From positions 1 through 8,350 of the forward strand of contig JAMOPE010000351.1 in the NCBI GenBank assembly GCA_027064785.1: a stretch of 8,350 bases of DNA, written 5' to 3'. The stretch is from Geobacteraceae bacterium (GTDB taxonomy: Bacteria > Desulfobacterota > Desulfuromonadia > Desulfuromonadales > Geopsychrobacteraceae). The notes beneath the pieces are model-generated. The model saw nothing but the letters and a program-made list of their open reading frames with translations, did not search any database and was not told the DNA's origin. Position 1 is the first letter of the stretch, and the number at the start of each line of letters is the position of its first letter. The translations under genes and the position numbers were made by a program. Positions 1 to 6,660 of this stretch are shown piece by piece.

Positions 1-780
1 CCCAAAGTTTGGGCATGGCGAAGTGGCAGAGCAAAAACGATTGCTGAACGGGTTGACCGCCTGGCCCTGATTTTTCCATTTGAACCGCCGATCTATGAAT
101 CTCTGGGAGTGAAAGCTGATTACGTCGGTCATCCTTTACTCGATGAATTTGCTGAGAATAAACCCCAGGGAACCCTTAGGGGTAAACTGAAGATTGCAGA
201 GGATGCTCAAGTTGTCGGTATTTTCCCCGGTAGTCGCAACAGTGAGATTGATCATATACTTGAGTCGTTAATTGAAACGGCAGTGTTGTTGCAGAAAGAG
301 CACCCCCATTTGAACTTTGTGGTTCCTATTGCCCCGTCTTTATCTCGCAAGGTTCTTGAAGCAGCCTTTGCTGGGCGTGGTTTGTCAGTCAGCTTTGTTG
401 ACGAAAATATTTACGAGGTTGCAGCTGCATGTGATGCTATTTTAACTGTTTCTGGAACGGTAACTCTTCAGATAGCACTGGTTGGAACGCCGATGGCTAT
501 TCTTTATAAAGTTGCTCCCTTAAGCTATGCTGTTGGAAGGCGTCTCATAAAAATTGAGTTTGCCGGGTTACCAAATATAGTTGCTGGGCGGGGGATTGTT
601 AAAGAGTTTATTCAGGAGGCAGCTAACCCTGCTTCTATGAGCTGCGAAATCTTACGTCTACTCAACGACAGCACTTACCGCAAAAATATGAAACAGGAGC
701 TTCGAAACGTCAAAAAAATGCTTGGTGATCCCGGATGTTCTCCCCGTGTTGCAGATATTGTTGCAAGAATGATCTTCTAA
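1..780 (+). CDS. lpxB: Lipid-A-disaccharide synthase LpxB, 3' part (5' end outside window)
   Basis: LpxB (glycosyltransferase family 19) joins UDP-2,3-diacylglucosamine to lipid X, giving lipid A disaccharide 1-phosphate at the cytoplasmic face of the inner membrane. The frame is open from base 1 and already matches the family there (PKVWAWRSGRAKTIAERVD, then LIFPFEPPIYE and GHPLLDEF), so the GTG at 109 is internal and the true start lies upstream. The visible 259 residues compare with about 380 for the family, so roughly 120 N-terminal residues are missing. Numbering from base 1, visible motifs are FPGSR (75-79, start of the nucleotide-binding half), SGTVTLQ (151-157) and GLPNIVAGR (189-197) followed by KEFIQ. 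The position that is normally Glu in SGTxTLE is Gln157 here (codon 469-471). msbA starts 16 bases after the stop, so the genes are probably cotranscribed. Identification is firm from motifs; activity is inferred. Confidence 0.96.
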   Translation, partial: PKVWAWRSGRAKTIAERVDRLALIFPFEPPIYESLGVKADYVGHPLLDEFAENKPQGTLRGKLKIAEDAQVVGIFPGSRNSEIDHILESLIETAVLLQKEHPHLNFVVPIAPSLSRKVLEAAFAGRGLSVSFVDENIYEVAAACDAILTVSGTVTLQIALVGTPMAILYKVAPLSYAVGRRLIKIEFAGLPNIVAGRGIVKEFIQEAANPASMSCEILRLLNDSTYRKNMKQELRNVKKMLGDPGCSPRVADIVARMIF

Positions 781-796
781 ATTTAAAAGGTTTATT

Positions 797-2545
797 GTGT
801 TACTTAATAAACAACAGAAAAATACTTATTTACGGCTGATTGCGTATGCGATGCCGTACAAATTGATTATTGCTATATCAATGATTGCTTCGCTGGGGGT
901 TGCTGGCTCTGATGCAGTTATTGCCTATTTGGTTAAGCCTTTTGTCGATGATCTTATTGTTGCCGGAAATATGGACATGGTTAAAATAATTCCCTTTCTG
1001 GTTGTCGGTCTTGCTGTTCTCAAAGGCTTTTCCCGTTACATACAATCATACTATATCCGTACTGCTGGACAGCTGGGTATTCAAGATATTCGTAACGAGG
1101 TGTTCGGGCATTCAATAAGATTATCACTGCGCTATTTCGGGGAACGCTCTTCTGGGGCACTGATGTCTAAAATCCTTAATGATATTAATGTTATGCAGTC
1201 TGCTCTTGCTGATGTTCTTGTTACGTTGTTGCGTGAAAGTGTCACCATGATTGCTTTGACGGGATACGCTTTTTACGCTGACTGGCGAATGGCACTTATG
1301 GCGTTTGTTGCTATACCTGCTGCTGCTTGGCCTGCTGCGGCAATTGGTAAGAAAATCAAGAAATTTTCTCGAAGAGGACAAAGCGCGATGGGAACTGTTA
1401 CTGGGGTTCTTGAGCAAAATTTTTCGGGAATAAAAGTGATCAAAACTTTTGCTACTGAAGAACAGGAAGAAGAGAAATTTATAAAGGAAAATAGAAATTT
1501 TTTTAATTTAATTCGGAAAACTTTTAGATATTCTGCCGCAACAGCTCCGGTTATGGAAATAATGACATCTATTGGTGTCGCCACAGTTTTATGGTACGGC
1601 TTGGATCGTGTCATTGCCGGTGAATTGACTAAAGGGGAACTTTTTTCGATCTTGACAGCAGTTTTGTTGATGTATGCCCCCCTAAAACGCTTAACAAAGG
1701 TTAATAATACGATTCAGAAAGCACTTGGTGCCGCAGAACGTGTTTTTGAAATCCTTGACAGTCAACCTGAAATAGTTGATTCTCCCAATGCAATTGATCT
1801 CCAGCGGAGTCAAGGGTATGTTGTTTTTAAAAACGTTAAATTTGCCTACGAAGATGAACCGGTTTTGCGCGATTTTTCAGTTGAAGCAAATCCTGGTGAG
1901 GTGGTCGCATTGGTCGGGGCGTCGGGGGCTGGAAAGAGTACATTGATCAGCCTGCTGAACCGCTTCTATGATCCACAAGAAGGACAAATCCTCATCGATA
2001 ACCACGATATTCGCGATTTGACTAGAGTGAGCCTGCATGAGAATCTTGCGCTGGTGGATCAGGAAACATTTTTGTTTAATGACACGATTGCTAATAATAT
2101 CCGTTATGGTCGACCCGATGCCGATATGTCGCAGGTGAAAGGCGCGGCGATTCAAGCTTATGCAGATGAGTTTATCGAGCAGATGCCAGAAGGTTATGAA
2201 ACCCAGATTGGTGATCGTGGAGTTCGGTTGTCAGGCGGGCAGCGTCAGCGCATATGTATCGCCCGGGCTATTTTACGTGACGCGCCAATTTTAATGCTCG
2301 ATGAAGCGACCAGCGCGCTCGATACCGAGAGTGAAGCAATGGTGCAGCAGGCATTGAGCAATCTGATGCAAAACCGGACAACCTTTGTCATTGCGCACAG
2401 ATTATCGACAGTTATGCATGCTGACCAGATTCTGGTATTGGATCAGGGGGTTGTCGTTGAATCGGGAACACATCAGGGATTACTCAGTCATGGGGGGGCG
2501 TATAAGCGCCTCTACGATGCCCAGTTTGGAGATCAGACTTCGTGA
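797..2545 (+). CDS. msbA: Lipid A export ABC transporter, ATP-binding/permease protein MsbA
   Basis: This is a 582-residue half-transporter, the usual MsbA length, that flips lipid A-core from the inner to the outer leaflet of the inner membrane as a homodimer. The N-terminal half has six hydrophobic segments at about 22-46, 62-82, 137-160, 163-184, 248-273 and 280-297. The C-terminal ATPase has Walker A GASGAGKST (374-382, Lys380), a Q-loop Gln422 in LVDQETFLF, the signature LSGGQRQR (478-485), Walker B ILMLDEATSALD (498-509, Glu503) and the H-loop His534 in VIAHR. The start is GTG, with an AAAAGG ribosome site at 785-790 spaced six bases before it. The family is broad, but length, domain order and position between lpxB and waaA favour MsbA over a generic multidrug exporter. 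Its stop overlaps the next start (GTGA). Confidence 0.95.
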   Translation: MLLNKQQKNTYLRLIAYAMPYKLIIAISMIASLGVAGSDAVIAYLVKPFVDDLIVAGNMDMVKIIPFLVVGLAVLKGFSRYIQSYYIRTAGQLGIQDIRNEVFGHSIRLSLRYFGERSSGALMSKILNDINVMQSALADVLVTLLRESVTMIALTGYAFYADWRMALMAFVAIPAAAWPAAAIGKKIKKFSRRGQSAMGTVTGVLEQNFSGIKVIKTFATEEQEEEKFIKENRNFFNLIRKTFRYSAATAPVMEIMTSIGVATVLWYGLDRVIAGELTKGELFSILTAVLLMYAPLKRLTKVNNTIQKALGAAERVFEILDSQPEIVDSPNAIDLQRSQGYVVFKNVKFAYEDEPVLRDFSVEANPGEVVALVGASGAGKSTLISLLNRFYDPQEGQILIDNHDIRDLTRVSLHENLALVDQETFLFNDTIANNIRYGRPDADMSQVKGAAIQAYADEFIEQMPEGYETQIGDRGVRLSGGQRQRICIARAILRDAPILMLDEATSALDTESEAMVQQALSNLMQNRTTFVIAHRLSTVMHADQILVLDQGVVVESGTHQGLLSHGGAYKRLYDAQFGDQTS

Positions 2546-3207
2546 AACTTGGTGATCGTATCCTTTTGACGACTGTCCCGATTGTCGCGTCATCGATCAT
2601 GCGTTTGATCCACTTTTTGGTAAAAACAGAAACCGTCGGTGCCGAAAACCTGCATAACGTCTGGTCGCGGGGGGAGCAGGTTCTCCTCTCGTTCTGGCAT
2701 GACCAATTGTTTTTAATTGTCTTTGGTTACCCCAGAAAAGGGGCCAAGCTTTTGATCAGTGCTTCCAAGGATGGGGAACTTCTCGCTCGAACGATGAAAT
2801 TCTTTAACCATGAGGCAGTGCGGGGCTCATCTTCCCGTGGCGGTCGGGCAGCTTTCAAGGAAATGCTGGAGTTGAGCAGGGAATCTGTCGACATTGTGCT
2901 GACGCCCGATGGGCCACGTGGGCCACGGCATGAATTGAAAGATGGTATTATTCAACTGGCCAGACTGAGTGGCCGACCGGTTATCCCCATGGCTTTTGTT
3001 TGCAGCCGTGGCCATCGTTTTCAATCGTGGGATCGCTTTTTGTTGCCATACCCTTTTTGTCGCGGCGTCTATTCTTTTGGAGAGCCAATCTACTTCGATA
3101 AAGATGAGGGGATCGATGGTTTTCGCGAACGCTTGAATATCGCCATGATAAATAATCAACGGCAGGCTGAAACTCGTTTGGAGCCGTATGGTGTATCTGC
3201 TGTATAA
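2542..3207 (+). CDS. DUF374 lysophospholipid-acyltransferase-family protein, LpxJ-like late lipid A acyltransferase
   Basis: This 221-residue DUF374 protein belongs to the lysophospholipid acyltransferase superfamily. One hydrophobic N-terminal stretch (about 8-26) suggests membrane attachment. Motifs typical of DUF374 are SFWHDQLF (50-57, putative catalytic His53-Asp54), ISASKDGE (72-79), VRGSSSRGG (93-101) and TPDGPRGPR (121-129), followed by GIIQLARLSGRPVIP and a later SWDRFLLPYPF block. As established knowledge, the Helicobacter/Campylobacter enzyme LpxJ, a late acyltransferase that adds a secondary chain to lipid A in organisms lacking LpxM, comes from this broad family. The position between msbA and waaA supports the same role here, but acyl chain and site cannot be read from sequence. 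The GTG start overlaps the msbA stop by four bases; GGAG at 2528-2531 lies ten bases upstream. Family call firm, LpxJ function inferred. Confidence 0.88.
   Translation: MKLGDRILLTTVPIVASSIMRLIHFLVKTETVGAENLHNVWSRGEQVLLSFWHDQLFLIVFGYPRKGAKLLISASKDGELLARTMKFFNHEAVRGSSSRGGRAAFKEMLELSRESVDIVLTPDGPRGPRHELKDGIIQLARLSGRPVIPMAFVCSRGHRFQSWDRFLLPYPFCRGVYSFGEPIYFDKDEGIDGFRERLNIAMINNQRQAETRLEPYGVSAV
3180..3183 (+). promoter_or_regulatory. Ribosome binding site of waaA (GGAG), start-deciding
   Basis: GGAG lies inside the 3' end of the acyltransferase gene. It is four bases from the ATG at 3188 but seven from the GTG at 3191. The usual preferred gap is about five to nine bases, so GTG may be the main start even though ATG is the conventional choice. 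Confidence 0.5.
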
Positions 3208-4483
3208 TCTTCTTCTGCTCCTTTCTGTTATTTTTCTGGTGCCCTATTATCTGTTGCGCGGCTTACGCTATGGTAAAAGTCGGCGCGGGATCAGGGAACG
3301 CTTAGGGATGTATTCTCCCGAGCAGTTAGCACGATTTCGAGAGAAGAAGCTAATCTGGATTCATGCCGTTTCTGTCGGTGAAACACGTGCCGCGATGCCG
3401 TTAATCAAGAAAATTCACGAAAAATATCCCGACTATCATGTGCTCCTGAGTAATGTGACAGAAACCGGTCATGCAACTGCACTGGAAAACAGAGACATTG
3501 ATCTGTGTATTTTTTTTCCTTACGATTTCCCTTGGGCCGTTCATAAAGCTATCGCTGCAGTTAATCCGGAGTTGATTATCATTGTTGAAACTGAGATCTG
3601 GCCCAATTTTACCAAATACGCGGCAGAACTTAACGTTCCCCTGATGTTGGTCAACGGTCGTATCTCTGATCGCTCGTTTCCACGCTATAAATCTTTTCGC
3701 TTTCTGCTGCGTCCAATCCTAGAGCGTTTTTCTTCATTCTGCATGCAATCGCAGACCGATGCTGAGCGGATTATTACTCTGGGCGCGGCGTGTGAACGGG
3801 TAGAAAACACTGGGAACCTTAAGTTTGATCACGAACTGATCTCTTTGACAGACACAGATGTTGCAGCGAAAAAAAAGATGTATTGCTTGCCTGAAGACGT
3901 CGCCATTCTGGTTGCAGGGAGTACCCACGAAAAAGAAGAAAAAATATTGATTGAAGCATATCAGCAAATCGCTCAGCAGCTTGAGCGCGAATTAATTCTG
4001 GTACTCATCCCGCGGCACCCTGAGCGGAAAAAGGAAGTCCAGTCATTGCTCAAAGACGCCGCCATCCGCTACCGTTTGCGCAGCACACTTGCTGAAGATG
4101 ATGCTTTACTCTCGACAGGAGAGGTATTGCTGGTAGATACTTTGGGTGAAGTTTTGGATTTATATGGCATTGCCGATCTGGTTTTTGTCGGTGGTAGCCT
4201 TGCCCCTGTTGGTGGTCATAATTTGCTTGAGGCAGCCCTGCTTGGCAAACCTGTCCTGTTCGGTCCCCACATCCATAATTTTAAGGAAATTTCAAAAAAA
4301 TTGATTCGCTCCGGGGCCGGAGTGATGGTGGAAAATCAATACGATCTGGTGCGTAAGAGTGTTGTGATGCTGAACGATCCTGTTCGCTGTCGTGCCATGG
4401 GGGAGGCGGGGAGTGCCCTCATTGCTGAAAACGCCGGGACGACGGAACGGACAATGCGGCACGTCTACAAAGCGATCAAATGA
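3188..4483 (+). CDS. waaA: 3-deoxy-D-manno-octulosonic acid (Kdo) transferase WaaA/KdtA
   Basis: WaaA (GT30) transfers Kdo from CMP-Kdo to the lipid A precursor, the first step of core assembly, on the cytoplasmic face of the inner membrane. The 431-residue length is normal. It begins with a hydrophobic anchor (about 3-23), then the GT-B N-domain with IHAVSVGE (58-65; Glu65 matches the catalytic base of the family) and VETEIWPN (133-140). The C-domain has AGSTHEKE (243-250), PRHPER (275-280), and GGSLAPVGGHNLLE (335-348), the CMP-Kdo-binding region, followed by GPHIHNFKE. The ATG lies 20 bases inside the preceding gene. The next codon is GTG (3191), which is better spaced from the ribosome site, so the start is uncertain by one residue. 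Whether it adds one, two or more Kdo units cannot be told. The stop overlaps lpxK (ATGA). An A-AAA-AAG heptamer lies in the interdomain linker at 3871-3877. Confidence 0.96.
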   Translation: MVYLLYNLLLLLSVIFLVPYYLLRGLRYGKSRRGIRERLGMYSPEQLARFREKKLIWIHAVSVGETRAAMPLIKKIHEKYPDYHVLLSNVTETGHATALENRDIDLCIFFPYDFPWAVHKAIAAVNPELIIIVETEIWPNFTKYAAELNVPLMLVNGRISDRSFPRYKSFRFLLRPILERFSSFCMQSQTDAERIITLGAACERVENTGNLKFDHELISLTDTDVAAKKKMYCLPEDVAILVAGSTHEKEEKILIEAYQQIAQQLERELILVLIPRHPERKKEVQSLLKDAAIRYRLRSTLAEDDALLSTGEVLLVDTLGEVLDLYGIADLVFVGGSLAPVGGHNLLEAALLGKPVLFGPHIHNFKEISKKLIRSGAGVMVENQYDLVRKSVVMLNDPVRCRAMGEAGSALIAENAGTTERTMRHVYKAIK

Positions 4484-5547
4484 ATAGATTGACTGTTGTT
4501 CATCAGCGTTTGGTCTCAGGTGCCGCATTAAGATGGTGGGAAAAAGCACTTTTTGTTTTTTTAATTCCACCCTCTCTCCTTTATGGCGTAACTAACAGAA
4601 TTAGAAATGTTTTTTATGATCTTGGGATACTGTCATCGTATCGATCTTCGCTGCCAATTGTTTCTGTCGGTAATATCACCGTCGGTGGAACCGGAAAGAC
4701 TCCGGTTGTTGATTGGCTGGTGAAGCAATTTCAAGACTTAGGGAAGCACCCCGCTGTTGTTAGTCGCGGCTATGCGGGGGAATTCTCTGGTAAAGTTGGC
4801 GTGGTGTCTGACGGACAGAACTTGTTGATGACGGCGAAACTTTGCGGTGATGAGCCATATTTGCTGGCCAAAAGAAATCCCCGATGTTTGGTTGTCGTCG
4901 CCAAAAAACGCAGAGACGGGATCCAGTTTCTCGAAGAGCGCGGCGAAGTGGATGTGATTGTTCTCGATGATGGCTTTCAACATCGGGCGGTCAAACGTGA
5001 TATCGATGTGGTTCTTCTTGATGCCAAACGACCATTGGGAAACGGTTGGCCTTTGCCTGCAGGGAACCTTCGTGAATTTCCCCAAGCTTTGAAGCGAGCC
5101 GATTATTTACTGATGACACGTTCGAAACATCCTGAAAAAGTCCAGTTTCAGGGAAAAATAATTTATCAAAGCGACCATCAATTAAGCGATGTTGCTGTGA
5201 GCCTCGCTGGTGAAATAATCCCCCTTGCAGAGTTGACCCCCCTTAAACTCTGTGCTTTTTCCGGAATTGCCAGCCCCGACACCTTTTTTGATTCTCTTGA
5301 ATCCAAAGGTCTTTCTTTAAATAAAATCCTTCCTTTTGCTGATCATGCTAAATATGATAAGGCTCTTGTCGCGACATTGAGTGCGTTCGCAAAAGGAACT
5401 GATGCTTTGATTACGACTGAAAAAGATGGTGTCAAATTGGCTGCTGATATGTTTGAATTACCCTGCTATCAGGTTCCTGTTGATATTCAGATAGAAAAAT
5501 CATCCGAGCTGTTTGATAAAATTGTTCAGCGAATATGGAGTCATTAA
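4480..5547 (+). CDS. lpxK: Tetraacyldisaccharide 4'-kinase LpxK
   Basis: LpxK phosphorylates the 4' position of the lipid A disaccharide with ATP, making lipid IVA at the inner membrane. This 355-residue protein is of normal family length. It has a hydrophobic/amphipathic N-terminal helix (about 19-40), an extended P-loop GNITVGGTGKTP (64-75, Lys73), GDEPYLLA (123-130; Asp124 aligns with the family's catalytic Asp), DDGFQHR (163-169), then LPFADH (284-289; His289 aligns with the partner His of the catalytic dyad) and TTEKDGVKL (312-320). All key residues appear present. The ATG overlaps the waaA stop by four bases with no strong ribosome site, so translation probably depends on coupling to waaA. 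In this operon lpxB, waaA and lpxK are all together. The stop shares one base with the next start. Confidence 0.96.
   Translation: MNRLTVVHQRLVSGAALRWWEKALFVFLIPPSLLYGVTNRIRNVFYDLGILSSYRSSLPIVSVGNITVGGTGKTPVVDWLVKQFQDLGKHPAVVSRGYAGEFSGKVGVVSDGQNLLMTAKLCGDEPYLLAKRNPRCLVVVAKKRRDGIQFLEERGEVDVIVLDDGFQHRAVKRDIDVVLLDAKRPLGNGWPLPAGNLREFPQALKRADYLLMTRSKHPEKVQFQGKIIYQSDHQLSDVAVSLAGEIIPLAELTPLKLCAFSGIASPDTFFDSLESKGLSLNKILPFADHAKYDKALVATLSAFAKGTDALITTEKDGVKLAADMFELPCYQVPVDIQIEKSSELFDKIVQRIWSH
5537..5540 (+). promoter_or_regulatory. Ribosome binding site of the Trm112-like gene
   Basis: GGAG sits six bases before the ATG at 5547, within the last codons of lpxK. It supports translation of the 55-residue gene as a real product rather than as part of a spacer. 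Confidence 0.6.
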
Positions 5548-5714
5548 TGCCTATCCGTTCTGATTTGCTTGACCTTCTTGCCTGTCCAAAGTGTAAAGGA
5601 CCAGTCTCTCTTGATGAGGAGAGCAATGTTATCGTTTGTACCGCATGCAAATTACACTTTCCTGTTCGGGACGATATCCCGGTTATGCTGATTGATGAAG
5701 CCGAATCCTGCTAA
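5547..5714 (+). CDS. Trm112 family zinc-ribbon protein (YcaR/UPF0434-like)
   Basis: This is a 55-residue protein, short enough to be missed by ordinary ORF calling. It has four cysteines as two CPxC/CxxC-type knuckles, Cys13-Cys16 (ACPKCKGP) and Cys31-Cys34 (CTACK), expected to bind one zinc. The C-terminal signature HFPVRDDIPVML (37-48) is characteristic of bacterial Trm112/YcaR proteins. In eukaryotes and archaea Trm112 is a small activator of methyltransferases; the bacterial role is poorly defined, and no methyltransferase is visible here. Placement directly after lpxK also occurs in Escherichia coli, where ycaR follows lpxK. The ATG overlaps the lpxK stop by one base (TAATG), with GGAG at 5537-5540 six bases upstream. 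The next gene starts inside its 3' end. Family call is strong; function open. Confidence 0.9.
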   Translation: MPIRSDLLDLLACPKCKGPVSLDEESNVIVCTACKLHFPVRDDIPVMLIDEAESC

Positions 5715-6660
5715 CAGTCCTAAACCAAAGAGTGAAAGATTGTTGATTTTGTCAGATGGAAAACCGGGGCATGTCAACCAGTCAATCGCTTTCGCCCGCC
5801 ATCTTGATCTCGACTACGATATCAGTCCTGTGGCGTTTAAATGGCGGGGAGGAAAGGCTCTATCATACCTTTTTTCCCAGGCACATATCTATATTTCAGC
5901 TTTGTTTGCCTCTGAGATCAACTCAGGTTGCTATGCTGCAGTCGTGTCTGCCGGGTCGGGAACTTATTATGCGAATCGAACGCTGGCAAGACAACTTCAG
6001 TGTAAATCGGTCGCGATTATGTTGCCGAATGGATATCCACTCGATTTTGATTTGATTGTTGCCCAGCAGCACGATAATCCGCCAGTGCAGAGTAATATCA
6101 TTACTATCCCAATAAATTTAACTTACGTTGAACCGCAGGGACTTGTCACCCCGCAGCCAGGTGAGAAGTATATATCTTTGATTATTGGCGGTGATAGTCA
6201 CCATGCGCGGATGGATGTTGAGCTGCTAAAAAGTCAGCTGAATAACATCTTTTCTCTATTTCCTGATCACAGTGTTTGGTTAACAACGTCACGGAGGACA
6301 TCTCCCGAGGTAGAAGTGATGTTGCGGCAGTTCCAATATGACCGGGCTGTTTATTATTCTCAGGAGACAATCAACCCGATTGCTGATTTTTTGCAGCACA
6401 GTGACTATGTATTTTTAACCGCAGACTCAAGTTCAATGATTAGTGAGGCCGTCAGTTTTGGGAAAAGTTGTGTTGAGGTGTTGCCCATGACTGAAAGGCA
6501 GCTTATCGCTGGGAAAATTAATCAATTAATCCGGATTTTGGTTCAACAGGGTTGTCTGGCAATTTTCGATGGATCGGTTAGTGCGAAGAATAAGAAAATA
6601 TCGCTAAACGATGTTTTAAAACAGCAAAATTTGAAATATCTGAGACTGTCATCATTATGA
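5695..6660 (+). CDS. ELM1/GtrOC1-family putative glycosyltransferase
   Basis: A 321-residue member of the mitochondrial-fission ELM1 family (named after a plant protein). Bacterial members are thought to be GT-B-like putative glycosyltransferases, and none has a reaction I can name. Motifs in order are LSDGKPGHVNQS (19-30), VVSAGSGT (83-90), VAQQHD, near the family's usual APEHD block, LIIGGDSHH (162-170), TTSRRT (197-202), INPIADFL (226-233) and TADSSSMISEA (242-252), the last resembling a nucleotide-sugar-binding region. No signal peptide or membrane segment is obvious. I chose ATG at 5695; a TTG immediately before it (5692) and a TTG at 5737 just before the conserved core are alternatives, and no strong ribosome site decides. 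It overlaps the Trm112 gene by 20 bases and the next glycosyltransferase by four (ATGA). A role in core sugar assembly is inferred from neighbours. Family call firm, function open. Confidence 0.88.
   Translation: MKPNPANSPKPKSERLLILSDGKPGHVNQSIAFARHLDLDYDISPVAFKWRGGKALSYLFSQAHIYISALFASEINSGCYAAVVSAGSGTYYANRTLARQLQCKSVAIMLPNGYPLDFDLIVAQQHDNPPVQSNIITIPINLTYVEPQGLVTPQPGEKYISLIIGGDSHHARMDVELLKSQLNNIFSLFPDHSVWLTTSRRTSPEVEVMLRQFQYDRAVYYSQETINPIADFLQHSDYVFLTADSSSMISEAVSFGKSCVEVLPMTERQLIAGKINQLIRILVQQGCLAIFDGSVSAKNKKISLNDVLKQQNLKYLRLSSL

Noticed and set aside
109..780. GTG at 109 as the start of a 223-residue protein
   Set aside because: LpxB-like sequence continues in the same frame back to base 1, so this GTG is an internal valine.
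1124..1614. Overlapping minus-strand open frames inside msbA
   Set aside because: They lie opposite a well-conserved gene, show no recognisable domain, and are explained as shadows of the plus-strand coding frame. The same applies to minus-strand frames inside the other genes.
2492..2498. Run of seven G in msbA as a phase-variation tract
   Set aside because: Seven is short for contingency loci, the frame is intact, and msbA is normally essential, so on/off switching is unlikely.
2911..2928. Tandem nine-base repeat GGGCCACGT/GGGCCACGG
   Set aside because: It encodes the conserved DGPRGPR motif of the DUF374 family, so protein constraint explains it.
5756..6055. Second plus-strand open frame inside the ELM1 gene
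   Set aside because: It is out of frame with a clearly conserved ELM1 protein and its translation shows no motif.
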